Of a stretch of DNA of 64,000 nt, positions 49,201-62,024 are shown one piece after another. Within the stretch, counting starts at the first letter, position 1. Each line of letters opens with the position of its first letter. The stretch is from Adineta ricciae (Eukaryota; Rotifera; Eurotatoria; Adinetida; Adinetidae). The position numbers were made by a program, and so were the translations under genes. Where the stretch lies: contig CAJNOJ010000028.1 in NCBI GenBank assembly GCA_905250025.1, positions 372,001-436,000 of the forward strand, in the 5' to 3' direction. The notes beneath the pieces were generated by a model. That model worked only from the letters and a program-made list of their open reading frames with translations. It searched no databases and was not told where the DNA came from.

Positions 49201-51091
49201 AACTTTCTCACTTTAGCTTCACCAATCTCTTTATTAACTTGCTCAAGTTCTTGCTCCAGTTCAGTACAACGTCGATGACCTTCGTTCACTTCTCGTTCCA
49301 ATAACTGAGCATTTGCTTGTTTATCCCGAAGTTCTTGTTCCACATCTCTATGAGCGAAAAATCATTTTCTATGAATCATTTAATCTCATACATGAGCCTT
49401 TCTTACGCTATATAGCCAACCAGTTTGTCAATTTTGCTAGTCAGTTCTTCGATACGTAGTTCGGTTTGTTTAAATTTTGCTAGATGATCTTTTTGACTTC
49501 GTAGTTCCTGCTCCAGATTAGTTTTCTCTACTTGTTGTTCTCGATCGATTGAATCATATTCTTCCGAAAATTGTGTCATTTCTTTTGCTGCTTCTTCTTT
49601 CAAACGTCGATACTCTTTCATCTAGTGAAGGTGATTCTTGTCAAAATTCGAAATCATTATCACTCTCGTAATACCTGATCTTCTTCGAGAGCTAAATTTC
49701 GACCAGCATTTTGAGACTCATCCTGCAATTTGTCTTCATATTCTTTACGCAGTCGTTCAACTTCGCGTAGATCGGCTTCGTATTTTTCAATTTCTTCACC
49801 ATGAGCAGCATGTGTTTTTTCGGCAGCGAGTAAAGTTTTCCTGAAGTTTCCTATTTGAATCGAATCAATATTCTTTTCATTTACTTCTTACTTCGCAAGA
49901 TCAAGTTTTTTCTGATGATGTGCGGAGTTTTCTTTTGCTTTTATGTACGTTGGACGATGCTTATTAATTTGTGCTTCCTAATACACAAAAGAAAGTAGCG
50001 CGATTTCAATAAGCCAAACATTTATCTTACCATTTCCTTGACCTTCTGTTCATCAGCTGCCAATTCTTTATTGTAAATGGCCAATTCTTTTTTCTTTGCT
50101 TTCATTTCTTCGTCGGATATTTCTTTTCGTTTTTCCAATTTCATCACTTCGTCTTTTTTTGTATCAACCAACTCACGTTTTTCAATCAATTCTTGTTTAT
50201 TGTGATACAATTGAAATAACTTTAATTGTAGTTGCAGTTCATCCTATCAGAGCAAACAAGTCAGCCGTTCATTTCTTCGAAATTAGTTCAGTTTCATCGT
50301 ACATATTGACTTTGTAATGCAGCATATTTTTGTGCGACTTCTTTTTCCAATCGAACTTCTTTCTTCTGCTTTTCTACGCCCTTCTTCTTTTGAAAATTGG
50401 CGTGTGTATCTTGTTCAGCCTTGTTTTTCTCCACTTTCGCCTTTTCATACTCATCACGTAATTCTCCACTGCGACTTAGTTCTTCAAACATCGCCGTGAG
50501 TTCTCTCGGCGTCTTCATTGCAATTGATTCAACTTGACCTTGAAAAATAAGGAAATTCTTGGCTTTGGGAATGATCCCTAAGTTTTCGAGTTCTTCTGTG
50601 TATTCCGTTGCTGATACTTGATGACCATCGAGGCGATATTCAGATGTATTGCCAACTATCAATCGTTGAAAGCGTTTCTCTTCTTCACTACGAGTGCCAT
50701 TTTCATCAGTTTTTGTACAAATAAAGATCAGAGAAACAGATGCACGATTACTGACTGGTTTATTGATGGGTGCTCCATGAATTAAGTCCTGAAGGATGAA
50801 GTTCTAGCAAACTGAAAATCGATGAAAACAAACGTACGGATAATTTTCGGACACGTAAACTTTTCGTCGGTTCACCAAGTACAAAACTAACCGCATCCAT
50901 AAGGTTTGATTTGCCTGATCAATGAATATTTTGAATAGATGAGTGATGATGAGAGAGGAAAATCTTCGTTCTAACATACCTGATCCATTGGGTCCGATGA
51001 TAGCAGTAAATTTTTGTAAGGGACCGATGGCAATGTGACCTTTGTACGATTTGAAATTATCGATTTCAACATATTTCAAAAAGTATCTCAT
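46247..51091 (-). CDS. SMC1A: Cohesin subunit SMC1
   Basis: A multi-exon minus-strand gene. The start at 51091 reads [20 protein letters not shown] and leads to the Walker A GPNGSG near 50985. Further head-domain blocks follow ([19 protein letters not shown]). Long coiled coils lie on either side of a hinge (about 48500-49080, with [15 protein letters not shown] and [15 protein letters not shown]). The C-terminal head has the ABC signature [19 protein letters not shown] near 46620-46680 and Walker [20 protein letters not shown] near 46500-46560, ending at 46247. The hinge and the blocks IAMKTPREL and [10 protein letters not shown] match the SMC1 subtype. SMC1 with SMC3, RAD21 and STAG forms cohesin, which holds sister chromatids and shapes chromatin loops. 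No break was seen. Confidence 0.94.
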
Positions 51092-51963
51092 GCTTAATCG
51101 ATAGACTGATATGAATAAATACGTAAGAGAATCGCACTTACGAAAACTATCGATTACAACGAACAAAGACGGCGGAATACGACTGTGTCAAAACAAAGAA
51201 TTATATCATGATTGAAAATTTGGAAATTCTACCATGGATAATGACTAGCAGAATGGAAATGTCTTTTCAGTATAATAAAATATGTAGTTTTCTTCAAAAT
51301 TTGTGTAAAAACGAGTTAAAGATATACTGTCAGATAACCTTGTTGACTTTTGTCGACATCTATCAGATCTTGGATTTCTCAAGTATGTCCAAACCGGTTA
51401 CACGATACACTCGTTCATTCATTAAATTCGAGAAAACATATCAGCTCTTGGAGTAGTCGCGGAAATGAAAGTATATTTAGACTGAGAACGGTTGATATTC
51501 AAAGAGAAGCTTTACAATTTGACGATGACCACAGAAGTATACCTTCTGTCGTCAAATAATAACAAGGCGAGGAGCACTTATGTAGACTCGAGAAGTAACA
51601 GATTTCATGGTGCAGAACATATAGCATAACATGTTCATTCAATTAGTTCTGAAGCCATTGGAAGTATGAAACCCCATCGTCTTTGTGATATCGTGAGTAA
51701 CATAAAGAGACGGATGTACAAATCATATTCATGCGATGTCCAGATACGTTTTTCCGAAGTCATTGTTTTCTTGAGATGGTCTTAACATCAGTGCTGCTGT
51801 ATCTCATAACAAAAAGCAGGCTTTTATTCATCTGACAATGACAGGCTCAGAAAAAAAGAATCACAACGGTCAACGAAACAAAAATAAATAACTTATTTGA
51901 AAACAAAAGTAGAATTAATCACATGTCGGCAAAACAAATCACTAAGTAGCATTTCTCTAATCG
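51092..51963. other. Intergenic region upstream of SMC1
   Basis: About 870 bp with no gene I can support. It contains the SMC1 promoter side and the 3' end of the next minus-strand gene. Two short plus-strand frames (51208-51456 and 51350-51559) overlap in different frames and show no protein features. Confidence 0.5.
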
Positions 51964-53235
51964 TTAACCTGGTTTCGGCGGCGATTTTTTTATTTGTGGT
52001 GGACGCGGAAATGGATCGTTAATCATATATTGTTTAAAATAATCATCGAATAAAGTCACCATGGTCTGATTGAATAGAGCCGTTAAAAACTTCTTGAATA
52101 TTTTCCAATTATGTTCTGATAGCACTTCGTCATGAATTAAATGCGCATCGCCGTATCGGTCGAAATTATTTTGATCCCAAGCCCCAATTCCAAAAGCACG
52201 ATCGAGCCGATCGATTCGACTACGTTCACTGATACTGAAATTTCGATGTCGTTCCTGATAATCAATCAATAACATCGAGCAAAGGATCTGGTCCATGTAC
52301 CAAGCTGCATCGCCTTTGTCCATCCGTTGATCGTAGACTTTTTGAAATTCATGTCGACCGTATAAACTGATTGTTTCGAATGAAAGAGGGGCATTTTCAC
52401 TCAATAACTCTTGAGTGCGTTTGTCTGCGTTGACAAGAAGTTCGGCTCGTTGTTTCGATTCTATTACCATCGCGCGCCAGGCTTTTTTTTGTAAAAATAT
52501 GTGACCCACTAAAAGAATATACAGACAATAACACTCCGATTGAGAGCTAACGCTTCGTGTTTTTGTTGACTTACTTGGATACATTTTATAATTTCTATTT
52601 CGTCGTTGAAATGATCCACAACAAAATGCATTGAACACAAAACCGTCCTTGCCAGGCGACGGTTTATATTCGCTAGCTTTCAATGGCATTAGATCACTAT
52701 CACCTGTCAGAATATTATCTTCATCCTGAACGATACTATCGGGTAGAAATCCCGAGAAAACGCGTGCTAATTGAGATACTTTAATCGAATGCGATTCATC
52801 GCATTGTAAATCGAATATATGCGCTCCGACGCGTTTTAAGTAATTTCGCGATAGGTTTAATCGAGCAGTCAGTACATTTGGTTTCTTGAAATCGCCAACA
52901 AACATCACAATGGCTTCGTAACCAACACGTTGCCAACTAGCCGCAGTTATCGGAGTATAAAATGTGTACGCATTAATAGGCGCATGAATCGAACAAGCAA
53001 ACACAGCAAAACGACGATTTTCTGATGGTGGAAGTATCGGTTTCTTGACTTGAGGACGCTCGGCTATTGGGAGATTCGTCGAGTTTATGAGTGAAGCATT
53101 TGTTGAGTATGAAATCGAGATTAAGCCATTACTAACGAATGTATGTAGAAATACCCAATTCAACGTTGTACGTGAATAAAGCAAATACGAAACGCAACAT
53201 AAAACAACGCATAGAAAGATGAATGTTGTTTTCAT
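51964..53235 (-). CDS. Type II membrane protein, putative glycosyltransferase-like
   Basis: About 400 residues on the minus strand. The N-terminus MKTTFIFLCVVLCCVSYLLY is a signal anchor, as in Golgi enzymes. A lumenal domain follows with short alpha/beta blocks (FAVFACSIHAPINAYTFYTP, GYEAIVMFVGDF) and an acidic NILTGDSDLMPL motif (52690-52710) that looks like the metal-binding DxD of glycosyltransferases. A later acidic block includes DAAWYMDQILCSMLL. A 66-nt intron (52509-52574) is in frame and stop-free; removing it gives MYPMGHIFLQKKAW. The protein ends in a Pro/Lys-rich tail. I do not recognise the family by name; the enzyme call rests on topology and the DxD. Confidence 0.8.
   Translation of the reverse strand: MKTTFIFLCVVLCCVSYLLYSRTTLNWVFLHTFVSNGLISISYSTNASLINSTNLPIAERPQVKKPILPPSENRRFAVFACSIHAPINAYTFYTPITAASWQRVGYEAIVMFVGDFKKPNVLTARLNLSRNYLKRVGAHIFDLQCDESHSIKVSQLARVFSGFLPDSIVQDEDNILTGDSDLMPLKASEYKPSPGKDGFVFNAFCCGSFQRRNRNYKMYPSKSTKTRSVSSQSECYCLYILLVGHIFLQKKAWRAMVIESKQRAELLVNADKRTQELLSENAPLSFETISLYGRHEFQKVYDQRMDKGDAAWYMDQILCSMLLIDYQERHRNFSISERSRIDRLDRAFGIGAWDQNNFDRYGDAHLIHDEVLSEHNWKIFKKFLTALFNQTMVTLFDDYFKQYMINDPFPRPPQIKKSPPKPG
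52509..52574 (-). other. 66-nt stop-free intron in type II membrane protein gene
   Basis: On the minus strand it starts GTAAGTCAAC and ends ATTCTTTTAG, both good splice signals. The length is a multiple of three and stop-free, so it can be retained by mistake in a predicted protein. Confidence 0.75.
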
Positions 53236-55077
53236 TCGACTGGATGTCGTCTAAAAATTTGTAGTGAAACAAAATAATTCTCACGAGAAACAGATACTTT
53301 AGTCTTCGGAAAGAAAAAGAATTGTCTCAAGGGAGAAATTTCTTCTCATATCTTATTTAATTATGAAAAAAAAAGATAATACCCTCGCTAATGAAACTCG
53401 AATGATATAGTTTCGATTAACTACATACCGATTGAGTTGCTACAACGATTGGATTGTTCATTGTTTGTATTATTCTCAGTAAATTCTATATTAAATACAC
53501 ATTTTCTTGACAAAATCTACGTTGACGTGTATTTCGTGATGCACCACGCACACAGGTTGACGATGGAAGCAAGTATGAGAATGTTTGATAAGGATGTTCT
53601 TGTAGTACCAATGAAACAAAACAATACAAAAAAATTTCATAAAAGTTCACAGTGTCAATACATGTGTACGCTGACTTATTGAAAAATAAGAAGAAAAAAG
53701 GTTGACAGTATTTCTATCGCTTGTCTTCACCCTTCATTACGCTTTTTGCTATTCATGCGTAGCATTTATTTCAATCGATGATTCAATACTTGTTGCTCGC
53801 CGTGGTAAATTCAGGCGAGAAGAGTGCAAATAGATGTCGTATCTCGAACTAATCAGGTAGATTTGAATTGATTTTCGGACACATTGATAAATTAAGACGT
53901 CTCTTGTGAATGGCACTGAATGGAACTGACAGAACTAAAAGAAGGGCAAGAAAGGAGAGAAGCGAAAAGAGAGAAAAGTAAAAGCACATTGGTATAGGAG
54001 AAAATAAGAACTGAAATCTCACCACTACAGGACAATATAACACTCGACAGAACACTATTGTTTTAAGAAAGAAAAACGCTACAGTAGAGATTCAAGAAGT
54101 TTTATTTTTGAGTAAACAACAACATCGAACTAATGTAAAAACACAAGAAAAAAGACGCACCGATTTTTCTCCCATCGTTATGACAACATTCCGCCGCAGA
54201 AAGCGCACTGGAGTAATTTTTTTCCTTTTTTTTCTTCTTTCCCGTTATTCAATGCCATGTTGTGTCTCACTAAGTTTAAACTATAAACAAAAGGTATCGA
54301 AGGAATAAAAAAATACACGCCAGTGTAATAATTTAGCGGGCGCATTCGTTGCAGTCAACTTCTGATGGTTAAATATTTCCAACCGGTGTTAATGATACAA
54401 CGGCAAAGAAACTTATATACTAGAAATTATGAATTTTCGGATTTTTCATTGCCTAAACTCGGCACGAACGGAACTCGATCATCAGACACATATTAAATGT
54501 AATTATATAGACTTGATTGATATTTAAAAGAGAAAATAATTGAGATGTGATATACCCACATGACTCAGTCCTTCGAACTGATTTGTTATTTGCATGATTT
54601 GATTCAAAAATTGGTCGAATCATTAAGTAAAATGTTACGGAGCTATGATTTCTCTGTGTACAATATGCTTCAATATGGCTTACATAACCTGCTGGGTTTC
54701 ACTCTAGATTGCATATTAAACAAGAACGAATGATTGAAGCAATATTTTATTTTAATTCTCTCGAAATATTTGTCCCTACTTTCGAGTTGGTTAATATACA
54801 TTCACTCACACACATGAAGATGAATTTCAATGCTCGTGCCATATGTGTCAGTACCAAGGGCGACGAAAGAATTCAATTCCAACAAACGTATCGATGAATA
54901 ACTACTCACGCGGTGTACTGTTGTGAACACAGCAATTCGCAAAAAATAAACACGAATTGTGGCAGTCGACACCAGTGAAAGTATAATATTACAATCAATA
55001 GAATTCAATGATTCGATTTCTTATATAAATATTGAATTTCATACTCGTATGTTTTTGCAATTACACTGATTGAAACT

Positions 55078-55270
55078 AAGGCGGCCAAGAATGTTCTACT
55101 AGATTTTATTAATGAAATCGATGGAACAATGATAGTTTTATTCATCGAAGACACTTCATACGAGACAAGTGATCAATCAACTAGACTATAGCGTGACTTC
55201 ATCATCGAGTTGGTTGATCAATTTCGACGAAGAAATACAAAGTCGGACGCATCGTGCGGTAACTATTTGA
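55078..55270 (+). pseudogene. Possible degraded coding fragment, plus strand
   Basis: One frame reads KAAKNVLLDFINEIDGTM, then a TAG, then RDFIIELVDQFRRRNTKSD. Both sides of the stop have ordinary protein composition. It could be two exons or a decayed fragment. I do not recognise the family. Confidence 0.25.
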
Positions 55271-55328
55271 TTCGCAATGACTTCTTTCCTGTTGTTTAGT
55301 CAAACGTTTATCAATGAATCTTTCTCTA

Positions 55329-55499
55329 TTATGATAAGTGCTTTCGAATGATTTGAAGAGCTCGTTTATACTCGAACAGCGTGCCTTTAAATAGCTTCTC
55401 TAAAGCCTCTGATAATAAGATTTCACGACCTAATGATTCGCTTTTCTTCACAATATATTCTAATGTAGATAATAATACGCATTTGAATCAGTCAAAATC
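55329..55499 (-). pseudogene. Possible degraded coding fragment, minus strand
   Basis: One frame reads FKCVLLSTLEYIVKKSESLG and REILLSEALEKLFKGTLFEY, then a stop at 55329. It is preceded by an in-frame TGA (55488-55490), and no splice acceptor lies at its start. The helical, coding-like composition suggests the end of a lost or decayed gene. The family is not recognised. Confidence 0.3.
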
Positions 55500-55666
55500 G
55501 GATGAATAGAGACCAAAGATTTCTTTGTTTGTTCATTTTCTTTATGAAAGTCGGAGACACGAATGATGATCATCATTTGACATTGATAATAGAAGGAGTC
55601 TTTTGACTAATCTATTTTTAATTACAAACATGAACATATACTGGCGCTTTTCGCCTAATGTTCACG

Positions 55667-58600
55667 ATGAAGCTATGTTTTGTGTGTCTATGGATGAAAG
55701 TGAATGAAGCTATTCATTCTCTAACTCCATCAGATTTGACATGCAAGAGACGTATATCTCCTGATTAATAAGAAGGATTCTGCTTCATGAAATTTCTCTT
55801 CTAGGTTATTATCGATTAATTACTGATCGATCAAATTATATCATTACACCAAATAATCTCATAGCAGTAAGAGAAGCGAATGTAGATTTGAATAGAATGG
55901 TCGGAACACTTCTTCAATAGGCAATTCATGCTACTATTGGTCTTGATGAAAATCAGCCATCTCTTCTACTAACACAATTATGGCATAGGGAGATTTCTCA
56001 ACAGCCTTTAATTTTAGACTTGTCATCTCATTATGTTGAACTATATGGTGACTTTGATAGCGATTCGAACATTTGGCTGATGAACTTTTCTTCTGTACAT
56101 AAAGCATCAAGTATCGAATAATCAAGTATAAACTTTGCCGCCATTGTAGCTTCTCACAGGCTTTGATTCAACATTGAGTATCCGTTCTACGTTGCTCAGT
56201 AAGAGAGTTGATCTTCTACTACAAAGTAATGATCTCGCGTATACTTCTTTGAAACCAACGAACACTGCTTTTGAATTTGAAGCAAAACAAGAAGATGCTT
56301 GTTCTTCTCCAAAATCACCCAAAGATTTCGCACTGTGCTGTCAACTATGTACGCTGGCAACAAAATGCCCAGATATAAATATTTCAGTTGAACAATCAAG
56401 ATATGATATAACTGTTACAGATCGTGGACTACTCGTAGCCCATTTTACAGAAGAATCAAATCGACGATTCACGTGTTTACTCTTTCCATCTGTTCGTTCT
56501 CAAAGACTTTTTAATATAAACATTCTAATATTTCTCTACATAGAGTGAAACCATTCGATTTTGGTCAACTATTACTGACACGATGAATATTGATCAACGA
56601 GCAGATCGTAAACAATCAAACGAATGTCTTTAATTATTAATTTTATTTGTCGGTAGGCGACGATTTAATGATCGTTCAGCATTCTTACGGAGTGATTCAT
56701 AACTACTTCTACTATTCAACATACCTCTACTATCAATGGAATAAACAAACAACTGATTTCCATTTTCTAGATGTTGTATTTATCCCATACAAACACTTAG
56801 CAATTTTTCATCTAGTAAAACATTTCAGTAGGTTATCATCTAAAATATTCTTCATTATTTAGAATCAATGTAATGTAACAAGATGTCAACTTGTACTACG
56901 AGTCTATCGTTATCAATTGAATAAAATCCTTGAATTTAGTCAACAGTTGTATCATCCCGAAGTGATCGTTGAAGAGAATGTTTCTTCACAAGTCTATTTT
57001 CGACTTCATTTCGATCTCTTATCAAATATGCTCTATCTCATTGGACAAGAAGCTGTAAACGACTATTTTCGTAATGCGTAATTAGATTAGTTTTTAGATT
57101 TATGCATCGAATGATTACGGTGTCAGATTAACTCGTATTTGGAGGCATAGTTTATCGACGATAAATTCGATTATTCACAATCCAATCATGTTTTCTGACA
57201 CTGGTCATATCGCTTTCATCTACGAACTAAACAAGACTATCTGTTGTTACTATTTCGCTGTTTTCTCAAAATCAGGTCATCAGAAACATGAAAATGCTTT
57301 GAAATTTAATTCTACTAACTCTCTTTCATTCAGGTTTGTACTACGGATGGCGCACAGAAACATTTCGATCGTTCATTAAATTGAACAAACCGTTCTTCTT
57401 CGATGTTAGTGGAAGTTTATATTTTAATGCATCACCACCTGTATTAATTATTCAAGCAACGGAACAATCGCTGATGGCATCACAATACGTAATAATTAAT
57501 GTTGTTCCCAATCGAATAATTCACTACGAGGTCATTTGTAGCTGTTAATGAACCTGATCCCAGGTCCTATCTTCATTCACAAAACAGATCTAAATCAATT
57601 GTTCGTCTTCTGTTCGTTGTCAGTATGGCATGAATCGTTCCAATTAATCGGTTCGTCAATTCAATTTGAGTAAATCAAAGTTTTGTTCGTAAGCCACAGA
57701 CTCTTGATATTCTTCATCAGTCAACTCGGACTCTTCTTTATCATAAATATGGATGTATTCCCATCTTCGGAATTCGCGTTTTGTTTGCAAACATATCCTT
57801 TATCCCATCCGACACTTCCACCATTCCGACAGTGCCAACTCACTATTTATTCTTCATCGGTCTCTAAAAACCTTCATTTGCAATTGTCTGGATGTTCTTT
57901 CGGTTATCAAGATCAGAACTCTACGATAATTACGTCGAAGTTTCCTTCAATTTTTCTCGAGACTGTCGTGAATGAGACATTTGCATACGGACGAATCTTC
58001 AACAAAACGTTACCGAACAATACATATATCGTTGACCAATGGAATCTCATTCATCTCCAAGTTTGTTGATCACAAAGTGCACTTTTTCTTCAATAAAACA
58101 TTTAGAAAGTTGACCAAGTGTTAGATCGGTGTTTATTACAAAACATCAATCCAAATATCCATCGTCCACCGTTGGTCTCTATACAACCTGGAGCAACGTA
58201 CATGCTCTCTTATACCCATCGATTAGGTATGTATGGATCCAGAAAATGTTACGAGAACAAAAATCAATTCTATCTCTTGAAAATAATTTTCAGTAACAAA
58301 AAACTTCTACTTTCTGACAAATAACGATTATCAGTTTCATGGCAATTCTATCTCGAATACTCAATATCTAACGGCGTCATTATTTAACAATGTACGTAAT
58401 TAGTCAATGGAATATCTTTATTTTTCTCTCATTTCTTTTCAATAGAGGAAATCTATAATTAATCAGGTATTTACTCAAAGTCAATTATCGTGTCACCTAC
58501 CTTCGCAACGAACTATTACGTTTGTCACAAAATGTCTGAAGAACACAGTCATTCGATCTGTATTCGAAATCGATCCAGATTTATCGAAATTGACTGCGAT

Positions 58601-59738
58601 TGAACCACCGGTAGCTACCAAATGAACACTCTTCCTGTTCTTCTTTGTTAACATATCATCATTTAGGCCAATTTTCAATTAGAACGGTATCGAGCTGGTT
58701 TTCATTCCGTGATTGTGTATAATGTTGACGTCGGTCAAGAAGTTAGATTCAATATCGAAGTACACATTAGACCTTTAAAATGTTTTTAGAAATCAATTTG
58801 TGATGGATTTAAGAATTGTTCGTGCATTTCAACATTAATGTCTAATAACTCAATCATGCATTGTGCAGAACGAGTAAGAAACTAGATAAAACTGTTTCAA
58901 CATCTCTTTTCCTTTGTTGAAAGTTCTATACAATAAATTCAACGATTACCAATCGTGTGCACATGTCTTTGTCGATGAAGAGCGAACACATCGGCAAACC
59001 AACCGATAAAAGTATCTTTTTGATTGAAGAAGTATCAAACCGCGTTGATTTTCAAATTATTGGTAATACAATTTACTTGTTCAGATCTTCTCATATTAAT
59101 GTATCGTCGTATTAGATAATCTTTGGACGAGCGCAATAAAAGAAGAGTATCTGAATTTATTCCAGAAGAATATCGAAGAATTAATTGATATTGAAATGCG
59201 TATATTTCATATTTTAAATAGCTCTCTACCTCACGATAAACTCATTTTTCTCGGAGGGAATTTAAAACTTCACTTACTGGTAAAGTCCATTTCCGTCAAA
59301 GAGAAACTTGATACTCTCTCTTTTGTCAGGATGAAGGCCTTTTCCATTTTCGGATTACTTATCTATGGGGCGATCAATATTGTCTAACCAGCAGTGATCT
59401 CATAGTACGCACAATTGCTCTTTTCATCCTTCGATTGACAGTTTTCATCATAGATTATGGTGATCAGCAATACACCGACATTGACCAGCTATACATTTAA
59501 TTATCTTCTCGCATGTATCTTAATATTAATAGTAATGTGTGTATTTTGGGTGGTTTATGTGATTTTTTCTGAGAAAATTCTTCGAAAGTATTGGAAGAAC
59601 TTCTTTCAATCGAAACGAGAAAGTTTCTTCGTGAAGCGATCGATCAATGATCATATGAACTTTGAAATGTTAGTGAAAATTCGTGAACAATCGCAAAACT
59701 CCTTAACAAACAAGAAAATGAACTTTCAACAGGAGTAA
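55667..59738 (+). CDS. Type I membrane protein, possible CatSper auxiliary subunit-like
   Basis: About 18 small exons chain in frame with short introns. The start MKLCFVCLWMKVNEAIHSLT at 55667 looks like a signal peptide. The ectodomain has beta-propeller-like blocks (IYASNDYGVRLTRIW near 57106; LLVAHFTEESNRRF near 56430) and cysteine pairs (SICDGFKNCSC near 58800). Just before the membrane comes DEGLFHFRITYLWGDQYC near 59330, then a helix YLLACILILIVMCVFWVVYV (about 59500-59560) and a basic tail of about 50 residues ending at 59738. Signal peptide, propeller, stem with a YxFRxT...YC block, single helix and short tail recall the CatSper beta/gamma/delta/epsilon subunits of the sperm calcium channel. 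That identity is a memory-based inference; another propeller receptor is possible. Some introns (26-49 nt) are very short and need transcript support. Confidence 0.7.
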
Positions 59739-62024
59739 TGAGTCGTTTCAGGTTAAACTACTCATAACAATATGTACGATTTGCAATTATCGACTATCAA
59801 CGTGTAATTATCTCTGTTTGTCATCATGTTCTTCTATGCAACATAGTTTTGTTGTTTCCAGCATGTTTTATTTATAAAACAGCGGTTAATGAATACTATT
59901 AGAGAAGATTTGTTCTCGATCAATATGATCGTTCGCCAACGTGCACTAATACTTGATCAGCAAGTTTTAATGTAAGAAAGGGATTGCTCCTTCAACGTCC
60001 CAAACAACTTGTCATTCGGTTCGACTCGAATCAATAGAATCTCAAGTTAATATTCTCATTTATTTTCTATAGAAAATTAGAATTCATCCAATTTAGAATT
60101 TCTGAATGAGAAAATTAGTTTGTATCCAACTTCCTTTTCTTAGCGGTTTAGTTCCTGTTACCTGCTGTGATCAACTAGTCGTTTTTCTCTTCCTGATGAA
60201 AAATTCAATAGATGCAGATTAAACATAGGATTTTCAATTATTTGTAATAGACGGAGAAGCGTAAGAAGCTTTCGTTTGGTTCCTTGATGAGAAAAGAAAG
60301 AAGAAGGAGATTTCATCGATCTACTTCTTCGATTGATTCATTGAGATTTGATAGGAGATGTCCACTTGATGATCAAATGAGAAGAATTTTTCTATCAAGT
60401 GGACAGCTTGATTAGTTCAATTCATCGAATTTTCTCTTGGCACAATGTCGACAAACGACACGATCTGAATTCGATTAGCGAGTGAGAGATTCTGATGACG
60501 AGGCTTCCTTTTCCTTTTTCTTTAATAGCATCATGTATCTTAATGAAGACTTGAATACAACTAAAACATACGACGTGCTATTTTTCTTCTGCACTCTTTG
60601 GTCAACATTGTAAAGAGATTGATGACGACGGTCAATATTTTTCTATGCTCACAAATGAAACGACCATTAGCAAATGTATACATGCATACATACTAACACC
60701 TTTCACACCTCTAATGATCATTACACATCCGGTGTTAGAAATTGACAAAATGAAAATTTTCTGTATTATTAATGTAACAGCATTCTTTGAAAAAGAAAGA
60801 ATTTACAAGATAACATCCATTAGAAATCTGTACGCTTGGTTACTTCCATATTGTTTTCTATATATAAAATCTTCACATCTCGCCTTGCCTTCTATACTCA
60901 TAAGCACTGATTCGCTTTCTATATGTGTCTTCATGTGTATGTCTAATAAGCAATTATCAAGAAAGTACGACAGGACTTTCTATAACAATCGTTCCCAAGA
61001 GAGCGAAAACGATAAAAAATTTCAAGAAAGATCGTATAGAGAGCTTATCCGTTGTCATTGCTTCGGCTCTAATCTTACTCTCGTCTATAATTTAAGATAT
61101 TCTCTCTTCTTCTTTCGTATTCTCTATCCAATATGCGTATTAGTAATTTTCATCTCTTATTCATGCTACTACCACTCAGACGATGTCGTCTATTATTTAT
61201 TGATGCTGGGAGGTAGAAGCAACACTAATTTATTCTCTTCACCTACACAGTTAGTCAGCCTGCCTCATACTACGATAAGTGTAGAGCAAAGCACAACAGG
61301 GGGGGCTAGATGAAGAGAGACAGCGAAAAAGAAAGAGAAAATCAGCGCGCTCTTTCTCTCTCTCTCTCTACCCGTTTCGATCAACAATGAGTGGGTCATG
61401 GTTCGCACTCGTTGTCACATACATGCATACATACATGTATACACATACACATCGATTATTTACAGCAGCTAGAGCAATCCCGGTATGGTGCATTTGGTGA
61501 GAAGAAACAAATGAATGCGTGACAGAACCAAATCAATTCATCATGTCATAGTACGAACTATTAACGATTGAGTATAGAAAGGAGGAAGACGAGTAGAAAA
61601 TATAAAACTCGGTGGCATTCGAACTAATCGAACATGATTTCATATTTCATCATCTATATATTTATATTTATATTTATATATTTCTTTCTTTTTTGTACTT
61701 TTATACAACAAGAAAACGTTTCTTTCCATTTCACTGTGTATCCATGTCGCGCGTGTGAACAAATAAACGGAGAGCAAAAAAAAGAACAAGACAGAAGAAA
61801 AAGTTTTGGAAATCAATAGAGAGAATGTGTATAAAAACGAACAAAACGGCACGAACACACGTATACAGCCGATGCGACAAAATAGAGAAAATGACAGACA
61901 GAAAAAAAGAAGAAGAAGAAGAGATAACGAAGATGTCGTATGAATTGAGATTCAAATAGATTGCACATCGACCGGGCTTTTATTTTTGTTTGAATAAGAC
62001 AGGAAAAACAAGAAGGTCTTTCGT
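59739..62024. other. Gene-poor region before the Sox gene
   Basis: About 2.3 kb, low complexity in places. It includes a (TC)n run at about 61351-61369, a TATTTATATTTATA run at 61651-61683 and a GAA-rich run near 61905-61923. The right end is probably the 3' UTR of the Sox gene. One open frame (60645-61313) is listed separately. Confidence 0.55.
60645..61313 (+). CDS. Open frame of 222 codons, doubtful
   Basis: An uninterrupted frame starting MLTNETTISKCIHAYILTPF. It is rich in Ile, Tyr, Ser and Leu as expected from translated AT-rich DNA. It has two or three weakly hydrophobic stretches (around 61090-61200) but no clear family motif. It might be an exon of an unknown membrane protein or chance; I lean to chance. 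Confidence 0.2.
   Translation: MLTNETTISKCIHAYILTPFTPLMIITHPVLEIDKMKIFCIINVTAFFEKERIYKITSIRNLYAWLLPYCFLYIKSSHLALPSILISTDSLSICVFMCMSNKQLSRKYDRTFYNNRSQESENDKKFQERSYRELIRCHCFGSNLTLVYNLRYSLFFFRILYPICVLVIFISYSCYYHSDDVVYYLLMLGGRSNTNLFSSPTQLVSLPHTTISVEQSTTGGAR

Larger units (their letters stand above)
53236..55666. other. Gene-poor region with degraded coding fragments
   Basis: About 2.4 kb of AT-rich sequence. Most holds nothing I can name. Two fragments near its right end look like decayed exons (see 55078-55270 plus and 55329-55499 minus). Confidence 0.5.

Noticed and set aside
53849..54308. Short frames on both strands in the gene-poor region
   Set aside because: Phe/Ser/Lys-rich, as expected from AT-rich DNA; no start context, motif or splice partner.
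61634..61955. Several short overlapping frames around the AT-rich run
   Set aside because: Composition follows the low-complexity DNA (Ile/Phe/Tyr repeats); probably the 3' UTR of the Sox gene.
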